Assembly (NCBI GenBank): GCA_040414855.1 | Contig: JBEDUQ010000072.1 | Location: 1-28,268 of the forward strand | DNA length: 28,268 nt | From: DASVXQ01 sp040414855 | GTDB taxonomy: Bacteria > Actinomycetota > CALGFH01 | Direction of reading: 5' to 3' | Part shown: piece after piece, positions 20,780 to 28,268 of the stretch | Layout of the letters: each line of letters opens with the position of its first letter | Numbering within the stretch: the first letter of the stretch is position 1 | Program-made: the position numbers and the translations under genes | The notes under the pieces: model-generated | What the model saw: the letters and a program-made list of their open reading frames with translations, nothing else | Told to the model about the DNA's origin: nothing | Database searches by the model: none

Positions 20780-22398
20780 CCCAGGCCCCGCCGCGCGAGC
20801 GGCCAGAGGCGGCGCCCGACGAGGACCGCCGCAACGCGGTCGAGCGGGCCAAGGCCGAGCTCGACCCGCTCGACATCCGCCCCCGCATCGAGCGCTACGC
20901 ACGGGAGGGCTACGCGAGCATCGACCCCGAGGACCTCAAGGTCCGCTTCCGCTGGTGGGGCCTGTACACCCAGCGCCCGGAGGAAGCCGGCTATTTCATG
21001 ATGCGGATCCGGGTCGCCGGCGGGGAGCTCACCTCGGACCAGCTCGAGACCATCGGGCGCATCTCGCGGGACCGCTGCCGCGACCTCGCCGACGTGACCG
21101 ACCGCCAGAACATCCAGCTCCACTGGGTGGTGATCCAGGACGTCCCCAAGATCTGGGACGAGCTCGCCAAGGTCGGCCTGGAGACCGGCCAGACCTGCGG
21201 CGACACCGTGCGCAACATCCTCGGCTGCCCGGTCGCCGGGGTGGACGCCGGCGAGGTCTTCGACGCCGGCCCCGACCTGCGCGCCGCCGACGCCCGGCTG
21301 ACCCACACCAAGGAGTTCACCAACCTGCCGCGCAAGTACAAGCTGTCGATCTCGGGCTGCCGCGACCACTGCGCCATGCACGAGATCAACGACGGCGGCC
21401 TGGTCGGCGTCCAGGCCGACGACGGGCGGCTCGGCTACGACGTCTGGGTGGGCGGCGGGCTGTCGTCCAGCCCCCGGTTCGCCGAGCGGCTCGGCGTGTT
21501 CGTGCCGCGCGAGCAGGCGACCGAGTTCCTGGTCGCGCTCACCTCGCTGTTCCGCGAGCACGGCGGCCGCGACAAGCGCACCCGGGCCAGGCTCAAGTTC
21601 CTGGTCGGCGCCTGGGGCGTGGAGAAGCTCCGCAAGGTCCTGGAGGAGGACTTCCTCGGCCACCCGCTGGAGGACGGTCCCGAGGCTCCCCCCTCGGCGA
21701 CCGTGCACCGCGACCACGTTGGTGTCTACCGCCAGCACGACGGCAACTACTACGTCGGCGTCTCGCCGCTGGTCGGCCGCGTCTCGGGCAGCCAGCTGAT
21801 CGCCGTCGCCAAGCTCGCCCGCGAGCTCGGCAAAGGCCGCGTGCGGCTCACCACCCAGCAGAAGATCCTGGTGCTGGACGTGCCCAGGGAGCGGGTCGGC
21901 GAGGCGGTCGCGCGGCTCGACGCGCTGGGCCTGCCGGCCTACCCGAGCCCGTTCTGGCGCGGGGCGATGGCCTGCACCGGCATGCAGTTCTGCAAGCTCG
22001 CTTTGGTCGAGACCAAGCAGCGCGCCTCCGACCTGGTCGGCGCGCTGGAGCGGCGCTTCCCCGACTTCGACGCCAAGGTGCGGCTCAACGTCAACGGCTG
22101 CCCGAACTCGTGCGCTCGCTACCAGCTCGCCGACGTCGGCCTGGCCGGCGGCGAGTCCGCCGGCGAGGGGAACTTCCAGCTCCACCTCGGCGGCGACCTT
22201 GGCGAGGCGAGGGCGCTGGGCCACCGGGTGCGCTCCAGGGTCGACGCCAAGGACGCCGAGGGCGTGGTCGGCCAGCTGCTCGGCGCCTACCTGGAGGCGC
22301 GGGAGGACGGCGAGAGCCTCCAGAGCTGGCTGCGGCGGCAGCCGGCGGAGCAGCTCGCGGAGCTCAGCCGCTCGCCGGTGGCGGCTCGCACCGGTTGA
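20776..22398 (+). CDS. sir: Ferredoxin-type sulphite reductase (nitrite/sulphite reductase family)
   Basis: 540 residues. Two ferredoxin-like half-domains flank two siroheme-binding halves. The cluster ligands are Cys400-x5-Cys406 (CTGMQFC) and Cys442-x3-Cys446 (NGCPNSCAR). Siroheme-binding residues are in DVTDRQNIQLHWV and KYKLSISGCRDHC. RWWGLYTQ (Tyr64) and nearby Cys141/Cys151 may form the Tyr-Cys bond known from mycobacterial NirA; which Cys is unclear. The context (APS reductase before it, siroheme genes upstream) makes sulphite more likely than nitrite. The ATG at 20776 overlaps the cysH stop. Its 3' end overlaps the convergent hydrolase gene by 35 bp, so antisense interaction is possible. 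Confidence 0.93.
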   Translation: MTQAPPRERPEAAPDEDRRNAVERAKAELDPLDIRPRIERYAREGYASIDPEDLKVRFRWWGLYTQRPEEAGYFMMRIRVAGGELTSDQLETIGRISRDRCRDLADVTDRQNIQLHWVVIQDVPKIWDELAKVGLETGQTCGDTVRNILGCPVAGVDAGEVFDAGPDLRAADARLTHTKEFTNLPRKYKLSISGCRDHCAMHEINDGGLVGVQADDGRLGYDVWVGGGLSSSPRFAERLGVFVPREQATEFLVALTSLFREHGGRDKRTRARLKFLVGAWGVEKLRKVLEEDFLGHPLEDGPEAPPSATVHRDHVGVYRQHDGNYYVGVSPLVGRVSGSQLIAVAKLARELGKGRVRLTTQQKILVLDVPRERVGEAVARLDALGLPAYPSPFWRGAMACTGMQFCKLALVETKQRASDLVGALERRFPDFDAKVRLNVNGCPNSCARYQLADVGLAGGESAGEGNFQLHLGGDLGEARALGHRVRSRVDAKDAEGVVGQLLGAYLEAREDGESLQSWLRRQPAEQLAELSRSPVAARTG

Positions 22399-23203
22399 CG
22401 CACTCCCCGACGCCCTCGACCACCGTCCGCACCACCTGCCCGGCGCGCAGCCAGACCGGCGGCGTGCGCGCCGCGCCCACTCCGGCCGGGGTGCCGGTCG
22501 CGATCAGGTCGCCCGGCTCCAGGGTGATGATCTCGCTGACGTAGGAGATGATCTCCGCCGGCCCGAACAGCAGGTCGGAGGTGCGCGACTCCTGCATGAC
22601 CTGGCCGTCGACCTCGCAGCGCACCACCAGGTCGGCGCCGCGGTCGGGCAGCTCGTCCGGGGTCACCACCGCCGGGCCGACCGGCGTGGTGCGCTCGAAC
22701 ATCTTCCCGGACAGGAACTGGCTGGTGCGGCGCTGGTAGTCGCGCACGCTGACGTCGTTGACGACGGTGTAGCCGGCGATCGCCGCCGGCGCCTCCTCGA
22801 CGCTGAGGTTGCGGGCGCGCCGCCCGATCACCACGCCGAGCTCCACCTCCCAGTCGACCTGCTCCGAGACCCGCGGCAGCTGGATCGGGTCGCGCGCCCC
22901 GATCAGCGTGCCGGGGAACTTCGCGAACAGGGTCGGGTATTCGGGCAGCTCGTGGCCCATCTCCTTGATGTGGCTGGCGTAGTTAAGGCCGAGGCAGATG
23001 ATCTTGGAGGGGAACGGCACGACCGGGGCAAGGTCGGCGTCGGCAAGGGCATGGCCGGGACCGGCGCCGGCCGCGGCGAACTCCGCCCACTCGGCCCGTG
23101 CCAGCAGGCCGCCGACGTCGGGAGCGTCGAGCTCGACCACACGGTCGCCGTCGACGCGAGCCGCCCTGGTCCCGTTGCCGGTCCGGATCGTCACCAACCG
23201 CAT
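22364..23203 (-). CDS. Fumarylacetoacetate hydrolase-family enzyme
   Basis: 279 residues. A short N-terminal domain (about 1-60) is followed by the FAH catalytic fold: ICLGLNYASHIKEMG, FAKFPGTLIG, the metal motif VDWEVELGVVIG, AGYTVVNDVSVRDYQ and DLIATGTPAGVG. Members cleave carbon-carbon bonds in acylpyruvates or act as hydratases or decarboxylases. A fumarylpyruvate hydrolase role (last step of gentisate breakdown) is tempting because a gentisate dioxygenase-like gene lies 3.5 kb away, but the genes are not in one operon. ATG 23203 has GGAGGA about 6 nt upstream. Confidence 0.88.
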   Translation of the reverse strand: MRLVTIRTGNGTRAARVDGDRVVELDAPDVGGLLARAEWAEFAAAGAGPGHALADADLAPVVPFPSKIICLGLNYASHIKEMGHELPEYPTLFAKFPGTLIGARDPIQLPRVSEQVDWEVELGVVIGRRARNLSVEEAPAAIAGYTVVNDVSVRDYQRRTSQFLSGKMFERTTPVGPAVVTPDELPDRGADLVVRCEVDGQVMQESRTSDLLFGPAEIISYVSEIITLEPGDLIATGTPAGVGAARTPPVWLRAGQVVRTVVEGVGECVNRCEPPPASG

Positions 23204-23556
23204 GCTTCGTCCTCCAACGTCATGCTTGGGCCCGAATCGCAGTCTAGCGCGCGCCGGTCGGGTCCTCGGCTCTCTTGGCGCGAGCCCGGGTCGCGACGGT
23301 CTGCGGCTGGCCCGGCACCCCACCGGGGGCGCTACCCGGCCCGCGACCGGCCGCCGCCGTGCGCGGCACCCGCCCGGCTGCGGCCGAAAACGAGCGGTCG
23401 ATCGTCCGGTATGACGACGGATTCAGGCGTCTGCGTCTTGCCACGGCGCCCGGTCGCCCCCAGAATGCCGCGGGTGGAGGATTCGTATGGACTCCTTGCC
23501 GGGTCCGTACAATCAGCGCACAACGTTTCGTTCGGCCAGACCGGAAGGGATCCCCC
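23204..23556. other. 353-bp divergent intergenic region
   Basis: It separates the minus-strand hydrolase from the plus-strand kinase operon and should hold both promoters. The frame of the kinase stays open back to 23275, but that part is Pro/Arg/Ala-rich and lacks a ribosome site, so I leave it non-coding. No convincing operator repeat was seen. Confidence 0.5.
23508..23513 (+). promoter_or_regulatory. -10-like element for the kinase operon
   Basis: TACAAT lies 43 bp before the kinase ATG. The -35 region (TATGGA at 23486-23491, 16-bp spacing) is poor. Confidence 0.35.
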
Positions 23557-25314
23557 ATGCCGAACGCCGCCACCGGCCTGGTCCCGTACCAGCAGCGGGA
23601 GACGATGCAGCGGGCACACGGACTGTGGGCCCGCTATCTGATCGCCGGTGCCGGAGCGGTGGCGCTGAGCATGCTGATCGGGCCCGACGGGCCGTTCCCG
23701 GCCAAGCTGCCGGCGTTCGCGCTGGCCAGCGTGGTGAGCGCGTCGGCGGTGGTCGCCATCGGGGTCGGCCTGCGCCGCTACCGTCCCGAGTACCAGACGC
23801 CGTGGCGGCTGCTGGCGGCCGGGCAGCTCGCCTACCTGATCGCCGACCTGCTGGGATTCGTGCTCCGCGGCAGCCCCGGCCCGCAGCAGTACAGCACCCT
23901 CGCCGACGTCCTCTACCTGGGCAGGTACCCGTTCCTGGTGGCGGGCCTGTTGCTGATGGTCCGTAGGCGGTCGGGCGGCCGCGGGCCGATCGGACTGGTC
24001 GACACCGCGATCATGGCGACCAGCCTGGCGGTGGTGTACTGGGTCTTCCTGATCGCCCCGGCGCTCGGCAACCACCAGCTCTCGCTGGCCGAGCGGCTCA
24101 CCTGGGTGGGGTACCCGAGCGTCGACATGCTGTTGCTGGCGATCGGGATCCGGCTCCTGATCGGCGCCGGCGCCCGCAAGCCGGCATTTCACCTGCTGGT
24201 CGCGGCCCTGGCCGTCGGGCTGGTCAGCGACACCATCTGCTGCCTGCTGCGGGTGCTCCACGAGACCGTCAGCGGCCACGCCGAGTCGCTGCTGTCGATC
24301 GGCTGGCTCTCCAGCCATCTGCTGCTCGGCGCCGCGGCGCTGCACCCGTCGATGCGCAGCGTGACCGAACCGTCGCAGACGGGGAAGATGTGCATCCGTA
24401 CGCGCAAGCGCCGGTTGGTCCTGCTCGCGGCGCTCTCGCTGGTCGGACCGGGCGTGCTGCTGCTCCAGGACCTGCGCGGCGCCGCGGTCGACGTGCCCGC
24501 GATCGCAGTCGCCTGGGTCGTGCTGTTCCTGCTGCTGGTGGTGCGGATGGCGGGACTGCTCGAGGAGCTGGACGGCGACGACACCACCCTCCGCCAGCAG
24601 CGGACCGCGCTGGAGGCCGCCAACGCCGACCTCGAGCGGGTCCAGGCGGACCGCCGCGAGCTGCTCGCCCGCACCATGCGCACCGCCGAGGAGGAGCGCA
24701 CCCGGATGGCGGCCGAGCTGCACGACGGGCCCATCCAGCGGCTCACCGCGCTCGGCTACGGGCTCGACGAGGCAAGGATTGCGATCGAGTTGGGCGATGT
24801 TCGCCATGGTCTCGATATGCTTGGAGGGGCCCATCAGGTAGTGGCGGGCGAGATCGGGGAGCTGCGGCGGCTGATGACGTCGCTGCGGCCGCCCGTGCTC
24901 GACGAGCGTGGACTCGTTCTCGCCCTCCGTGACCTGCTGGACAGTTTCCAGCGGCATACTGGGATCGCCACCGAGCTGATGGGCACCAACGAGGTCCGGC
25001 TGCTGCCCGATGTCGAAACTGTCTTGTACCGGGTGGTACAAGAAGCATTGAACAACGTCGCCAAGCACGCCGGCGCCAGCAGGGTGATCGTGTATCTGCG
25101 GGTGGACGAGGGACAGGTGGAAACTCGGATCAGCGACGACGGGATCGGCTTCGACGCCGCCACGACGGGGGAGCTGACCAGCAAGGGCCATTACGGCCTG
25201 GCCGGCATGCGCGAGCGCGTCGAGATGGCAGGCGGCTCGTACCGGCTGATCTCGGCCCCGGGCTACGGCACCGTGGTGCTCGCGCGGGTCCCGAGCCAGC
25301 GGGTGCCCGCATGA
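23557..25314 (+). CDS. Membrane sensor histidine kinase (HisKA_3 type)
   Basis: 585 residues. The N-terminal half (about 20-340) has eight or nine hydrophobic spans with little outside loop, followed by a coiled coil (LRQQRTALEAANADLERVQ). The dimerisation/phosphorylation helix follows (EEERTRMAAELHDGPIQRL, phospho-acceptor His389), then the ATPase part: VVQEALNNVAKHAG, ISDDGIGFD and GHYGLAGMRERVEMAGG. This is the NarX/DesK class, whose usual partner is a receiver-LuxR regulator. Here the coupled downstream gene has a matching receiver but a kinase output. The signal is unknown; a membrane-embedded sensor suggests lipid, redox or membrane state. The ATG at 23557 has GGAAGGGA 7 nt upstream, and the stop overlaps the next start. 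Confidence 0.9.
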   Translation: MPNAATGLVPYQQRETMQRAHGLWARYLIAGAGAVALSMLIGPDGPFPAKLPAFALASVVSASAVVAIGVGLRRYRPEYQTPWRLLAAGQLAYLIADLLGFVLRGSPGPQQYSTLADVLYLGRYPFLVAGLLLMVRRRSGGRGPIGLVDTAIMATSLAVVYWVFLIAPALGNHQLSLAERLTWVGYPSVDMLLLAIGIRLLIGAGARKPAFHLLVAALAVGLVSDTICCLLRVLHETVSGHAESLLSIGWLSSHLLLGAAALHPSMRSVTEPSQTGKMCIRTRKRRLVLLAALSLVGPGVLLLQDLRGAAVDVPAIAVAWVVLFLLLVVRMAGLLEELDGDDTTLRQQRTALEAANADLERVQADRRELLARTMRTAEEERTRMAAELHDGPIQRLTALGYGLDEARIAIELGDVRHGLDMLGGAHQVVAGEIGELRRLMTSLRPPVLDERGLVLALRDLLDSFQRHTGIATELMGTNEVRLLPDVETVLYRVVQEALNNVAKHAGASRVIVYLRVDEGQVETRISDDGIGFDAATTGELTSKGHYGLAGMRERVEMAGGSYRLISAPGYGTVVLARVPSQRVPA

Positions 25315-26609
25315 GCGCGACCGAGCGCCGCAACGGTCGCGGCCGTGGGCAGCGGCGGGGGGCCGAGGACGGCGGGACCGGTCCGGTCCGGGTCGCGCTG
25401 GTGGACGACGCCCCGGAGGTCCGGCAGAGCCTGGCCAGCGCCCTCGGGCAGCTCAGCCAGATCGAGATCGTCGGCCACGCCGCCGACGGCGTCGAGGCCA
25501 TCGAGCTGGTCGAGCGGGAGCAGCCGCAGGTCGTCATCATGGACCTCAAGATGCCCCGGATGGACGGGATCAAGGCGACCCGTCACGTGGTCTCCCGGCT
25601 CCCCGACACCGCCGTGCTGGTGCTGAGCGCCTACGGCGACGAGTCGCTGGTGATCGAGGCGCTGATGGCCGGCGCCCGCGGCTACCTGCTCAAGGGCACC
25701 CGCGCCACCGAGCTGGCCGAGGCGATCGTCAGCGCAGCCGGCGGCCAGGCCAGGATCGCCGGGCCGGTCACCCGGCCGGTGCTCGAGCGGCTGGTCGACG
25801 CGCTGGCCCGCGAGCGCGAGACCCGTCAGGCGGCCGAGGAGGCGCGCCAGGCCAGCGACCGGCTCAGCCAGCGCCAGCAGCAGTTCGTGACCATGGCCGC
25901 CCACGAGCTGCGGACACCGGTCACCGCGCTGATCGGCTCGCTGGCGACCCTCGAGCGCCTGCTCGGCGGCGAGAGCCGCCTCGACCCCGCGGAGCTGGAC
26001 CTGCTGTTCGCCTCCAGCCGCCAGGCGCGGCGCCTCAGCCGGCTGATCGAGGACCTGACCGTGGTGGCCGAGAACGGCGCCGCCGGGATCACCGTCAAGC
26101 CCAAGAACGTCGAGCTCGACCAGACGATCGCCGGCGTGGTCGGCGACCTCGAGCACCTCGGCGCCGACCGGGTCAAGATCACCTGCGCCGCCGGGCTGGT
26201 CGCGTTCACCGATCCCGTCCGGCTCGCCCAGGTGCTCACCAACCTGATCCGCAACGCCCTCCAGTACTCGCCGTCCGACACCTCGGTCGAGGTGATCGCC
26301 AGCGCGGCGCCGCCCTGCCTCGAGGTCGCCGTCGCCGACCGCGGCCCCGGCATCCCGGAGGACCAGGTGGAGCACCTGTTCGACCGGTTCGGCCGCGAGA
26401 AGTACGGGCCTAGCACCGGCCTCGGCGTCGGTCTGTGGACGGTCCGGGAGCTGCTCACCGCGATGAACGGCAAGATCGAGGTCGAGCGGAACCAGGACGG
26501 CGGAGCCACGTTCCGGATCCAGATCCCCGCCGCCGACGCCTCCCAGCCCCGCCGCAAAGGCAGCCAACCCCGCCCCGCCGGCCCCACCGAGCCCAAGGGC
26601 AAGCGCTAG
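25311..26609 (+). CDS. Receiver domain fused to a HisKA histidine kinase
   Basis: 432 residues. Residues about 25-145 form a NarL-like receiver (VRVALVDDAPEVRQSL, phospho-acceptor Asp78 in IMDLKMPRMDG, VLSAYGDESLVIEA, GYLLKGT). A short coiled coil (about 160-190) leads to a HisKA domain with His198 (MAAHELRTPVTAL) and a full ATPase domain (NLIRNALQYSP, VADRGPGIPEDQ, GLGVGLWTVREL). The C-terminus is a basic Pro-rich tail. Receivers of this class normally carry a LuxR DNA-binding domain. Its replacement by a second kinase type means the pair forms a relay with no output in this locus. It is a soluble protein, coupled to the first kinase by ATGA. Confidence 0.9.
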   Translation: MSATERRNGRGRGQRRGAEDGGTGPVRVALVDDAPEVRQSLASALGQLSQIEIVGHAADGVEAIELVEREQPQVVIMDLKMPRMDGIKATRHVVSRLPDTAVLVLSAYGDESLVIEALMAGARGYLLKGTRATELAEAIVSAAGGQARIAGPVTRPVLERLVDALARERETRQAAEEARQASDRLSQRQQQFVTMAAHELRTPVTALIGSLATLERLLGGESRLDPAELDLLFASSRQARRLSRLIEDLTVVAENGAAGITVKPKNVELDQTIAGVVGDLEHLGADRVKITCAAGLVAFTDPVRLAQVLTNLIRNALQYSPSDTSVEVIASAAPPCLEVAVADRGPGIPEDQVEHLFDRFGREKYGPSTGLGVGLWTVRELLTAMNGKIEVERNQDGGATFRIQIPAADASQPRRKGSQPRPAGPTEPKGKR

Positions 26610-26645
26610 CCCGCCTCGCCGCGAACGCCGCGGGTCGGGCGGGCT
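26608..26645 (+). terminator. Nested hairpin after the kinase operon
   Basis: An 8-bp outer stem (AGCCCGCC 26608-26615 with GGCGGGCT 26638-26645) encloses a 5-bp inner stem (CCGCG / CGCGG, 26619-26633). It begins within the stop codon. No U-run follows. Confidence 0.55.
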
Positions 26646-26710
26646 CAGGCCCAGATGCGCCCGGCCTTTACCGCGGGTGCCCCGGCCCGGGCTTCGCTGG
26701 CTTTACCTCT

Positions 26711-26729
26711 CCCTACCCCTCCCTACCCC
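26711..26729 (-). other. G-quadruplex motif over the dioxygenase stop codon
   Basis: The minus strand reads GGGGTAGGGAGGGGTAGGG: four G-tracts of 3-4 with loops of 2, 1 and 2 bases. The TAG in the first loop (26723-26725) is the stop codon of the cupin gene. Such short loops favour a very stable quadruplex in DNA or the mRNA's 3' end. Confidence 0.55.
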
Positions 26730-27796
26730 GGGAAGGTGCCCGCGACCTCCTGCGGGGCCTCGAGGGTCGCCTCGCGGTAGAGGCCGAGGGCCTTGAGAAC
26801 CGGAGCGTCGGTGATCGCGAACAGGTCGCTCGGCTCGCTGACCTCGTGGTCGACGGCGGCCCACGAGGGCACCGCCAGCATGTCGCCAGGGCCCCACTCG
26901 AAGCGCGTGCCGTTGATCACGCTCGCGCCGGCGCCGCGATAGGCGACCAGCACGCTGGAGCCGACCTTGCGGGTCGCGACCGTGCGCTCCCCCGGCAGGA
27001 TCCGGTGCATCTCGCAGGCCATCGTGGGCATCACCGGCCGGCCGGTGGTCGGGTCCGTGAACTCGAGGCTCGCCATCGGGCCGCCCCGCTCCTGGAGCAT
27101 CCCGTCCAGCGCCGCGTCCGTGTCCGCCCAGCGATAGGCGAGCAGCGGCGAGTGCCCGGGCCCCGGCGGCGCGCTGGCGCCGGCCGGCAGCAGGCCCTTC
27201 GCCGGGTACAGCCGCTCCGAGCGGTTGCGCGCCTCGATCGGCTGGAGCAGGTCGTCGGGGTAGTTCTCGAAGAAGATCGCGTCCAGCGCGTTGACGGTCG
27301 GCATGTCGAGGCCGTCGAACCAGATCATCGACTCCTGGCTCGAGGAATTGTGGTCGTGCCAGTTCCAGTTCGGGGTCAGGATCAGGTCGCCCCGGCGCAT
27401 GTCGCAGGCGTCGCCGTTCACCGTGGTGTAGACGCCGTCGCCCTCCAGCACGAAGCGGATCGCGCCCGGCGTGTGCCGGTGACCGGGGGCATGCTCGCCC
27501 GGGTTCAGGTACTGGACCGCTCCCCACAACGTCGAGGTCGCATACGGCAGGCCGCCCAGCCCCGGGTTCGCCAGCGAGAGGACGCGGCGGTCGCCGCCGC
27601 GCTCGATGGTGATCAGCTCGCCGGCGCGCTCGGCCAGCTCCCGCAGCGTCTTCCAGCGCCACAGCCAGGGCATCGTGCGCGGCTTCGGCTCGAACGGCAT
27701 CAGGTCCTTGGCGATCGGCCAGAGTGGCTTCAGGTCGCTCCCGGCCAGGTCCTCGTAGAACTGGTCGAGTCGGGACTGCTCGGAGGTCTGGGTCAT
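26723..27796 (-). CDS. Gentisate 1,2-dioxygenase-like double-cupin enzyme
   Basis: 357 residues, close to the usual gentisate dioxygenase length. The first cupin holds the iron site: PGEHAPGHRHTPGAIRFVLEG with the HxH pair, then TPNWNWHDHNSS with the third His. The second cupin (ACEMHRILPGERTVATRKVG, VINGTRFEWGPGDMLAVPSW) lacks a clear His triad, as is usual. The enzyme would open the ring of gentisate or a related hydroxybenzoate with O2, giving maleylpyruvate. Related 1-hydroxy-2-naphthoate or salicylate dioxygenases share these motifs, so the exact substrate is open. ATG 27796 has GGAGGTG about 6 nt upstream. It is convergent with the kinase operon and followed by the G-quadruplex motif. 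Confidence 0.87.
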   Translation of the reverse strand: MTQTSEQSRLDQFYEDLAGSDLKPLWPIAKDLMPFEPKPRTMPWLWRWKTLRELAERAGELITIERGGDRRVLSLANPGLGGLPYATSTLWGAVQYLNPGEHAPGHRHTPGAIRFVLEGDGVYTTVNGDACDMRRGDLILTPNWNWHDHNSSSQESMIWFDGLDMPTVNALDAIFFENYPDDLLQPIEARNRSERLYPAKGLLPAGASAPPGPGHSPLLAYRWADTDAALDGMLQERGGPMASLEFTDPTTGRPVMPTMACEMHRILPGERTVATRKVGSSVLVAYRGAGASVINGTRFEWGPGDMLAVPSWAAVDHEVSEPSDLFAITDAPVLKALGLYREATLEAPQEVAGTFPG

Positions 27797-27874
27797 GTAT
27801 GACACCTCCATCGTCTGCCGGTGCGATAAGTGCAGCGTGCCACAATCGCCGCTCCCGTGCCCTGTCGACCCAGC

Positions 27875-28268
27875 CTAGTCTGAGGTGAGTGACCGCCGGA
27901 GCATCGACTCCGGCAGCGCCGGGTTCGACGGCAGCGGTTGCCGGTCCCCCGTCGCCACGAACCCCGCCCGCTCGTACAGCCGCCGAGCCGCCGTGTTGTG
28001 GTCCGCAACCCAGAGGACCATCTCGGTCGCGCCCCTGTCCCTCGCCCACCCCAGCGCATGGTCGAGCAGCGCCGTCGCCACCCCACGGCCCCGGTACCGT
28101 GGGTCGACCCACATCCCCAGCAGATGGGCCCGTCCGCCCTTGTCAGGTTCCAGCCGCACCGTCGTCATGCCCACATCCTCGCCCGCCGCGGCGCCGCCGT
28201 CGTCGCGGTGCGAGGTGTCGTCGTCTGACACCAGCGAATCGTTCGGAATCCGCGAGCCTCGTGCTTCC
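27875..28268 (-). CDS. GNAT-family acetyltransferase, 5' end outside window
   Basis: The frame is open to the window edge, giving 130 residues or more. The acetyl-CoA-binding core is present: LLGMWVDPRYRGRGVATALLDHAL (with the R/Q-x-x-G-x-G/A loop RGRGVA), MVLWVADHNTAARRLYERAGF and a final strand. The part before VGMTTVRLEPDK, which should form the first strands, runs past a GTG at 28231 towards the edge. That GTG would give only 118 residues and a poor N-terminus, so the true start is probably outside. The substrate is unknown. It is transcribed in the same direction as the dioxygenase, 78 bp upstream of it. Confidence 0.8.
   Translation of the reverse strand, partial: EARGSRIPNDSLVSDDDTSHRDDGGAAAGEDVGMTTVRLEPDKGGRAHLLGMWVDPRYRGRGVATALLDHALGWARDRGATEMVLWVADHNTAARRLYERAGFVATGDRQPLPSNPALPESMLRRSLTSD

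Noticed and set aside
19711..22398. A long fused frame reaching from cobA to the end of sulphite reductase
   Set aside because: The first part is antisense-like low-complexity sequence in the wrong frame for cobA and cysH; sulphite reductase proper starts at the ATGA overlap at 20776.

Overview
This is a very GC-rich chromosomal segment, most likely from an actinomycete-type bacterium (Actinomycetota). The pointers are a WhiB-family iron-sulphur regulator, frequent GTG starts, an AcoR/MimR-type activator that lacks the sigma-54 contact motif, a cysteine-containing leader peptide before sulphur-assimilation genes, and a Thr/Pro-rich surface tail of actinobacterial style. The class cannot be fixed from the sequence alone. 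I see no rRNA, tRNA, CRISPR array or intact mobile element.

Positions 1-306 hold the 3' end of an unidentified gene. From about 9.8 kb down to 0.38 kb, on the minus strand, lies the most interesting region: a copper membrane monooxygenase (CuMMO) locus. An AcoR-like activator (9644-7848) is followed by pmoC-, pmoA- and pmoB-like genes. After these come an amidohydrolase, a DUF59/MIP18 protein, a degenerate tyrosine-recombinase-like protein, a zinc alcohol dehydrogenase, a stand-alone IclR-type DNA-binding domain and two related small membrane proteins. Many junctions are ATGA/GTGA overlaps, so much of this is one translationally coupled operon. All copper ligands of PmoB and PmoC that I checked are present. 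Actinobacterial CuMMOs known to me oxidise short alkanes. The amidohydrolase/DUF59/alcohol dehydrogenase/activator set is one I associate with soluble di-iron propane monooxygenase (prm/mim) loci, so the locus looks like a hybrid. Operator-like repeats sharing one half-site precede both the activator and pmoC.

From 9.8 to 17.9 kb there is a carbamoyltransferase with a tiny neighbour, a sigma-factor-like protein with a membrane segment and Thr/Pro tail, a divergent thiolase across a perfect palindrome, a CapA-family protein, a MarR regulator with a C-terminal Cys/His cluster, and a WhiB-family protein next to a 13-bp tandem repeat.

From 18.1 to 22.4 kb lies assimilatory sulphate reduction: siroheme synthesis (precorrin-2 dehydrogenase, uroporphyrinogen-III methyltransferase), then a leader peptide with a Cys-Ala-Cys motif, a second short coupled ORF, APS reductase and ferredoxin-type sulphite reductase. 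Siroheme is the sulphite reductase cofactor, so the two halves serve one pathway.

From 22.4 kb to the end are a fumarylacetoacetate-hydrolase-family enzyme, a divergent two-gene signalling operon (membrane histidine kinase plus receiver-histidine kinase fusion), a gentisate 1,2-dioxygenase-like double cupin with a G-quadruplex motif over its stop codon, and a GNAT acetyltransferase cut by the window edge.
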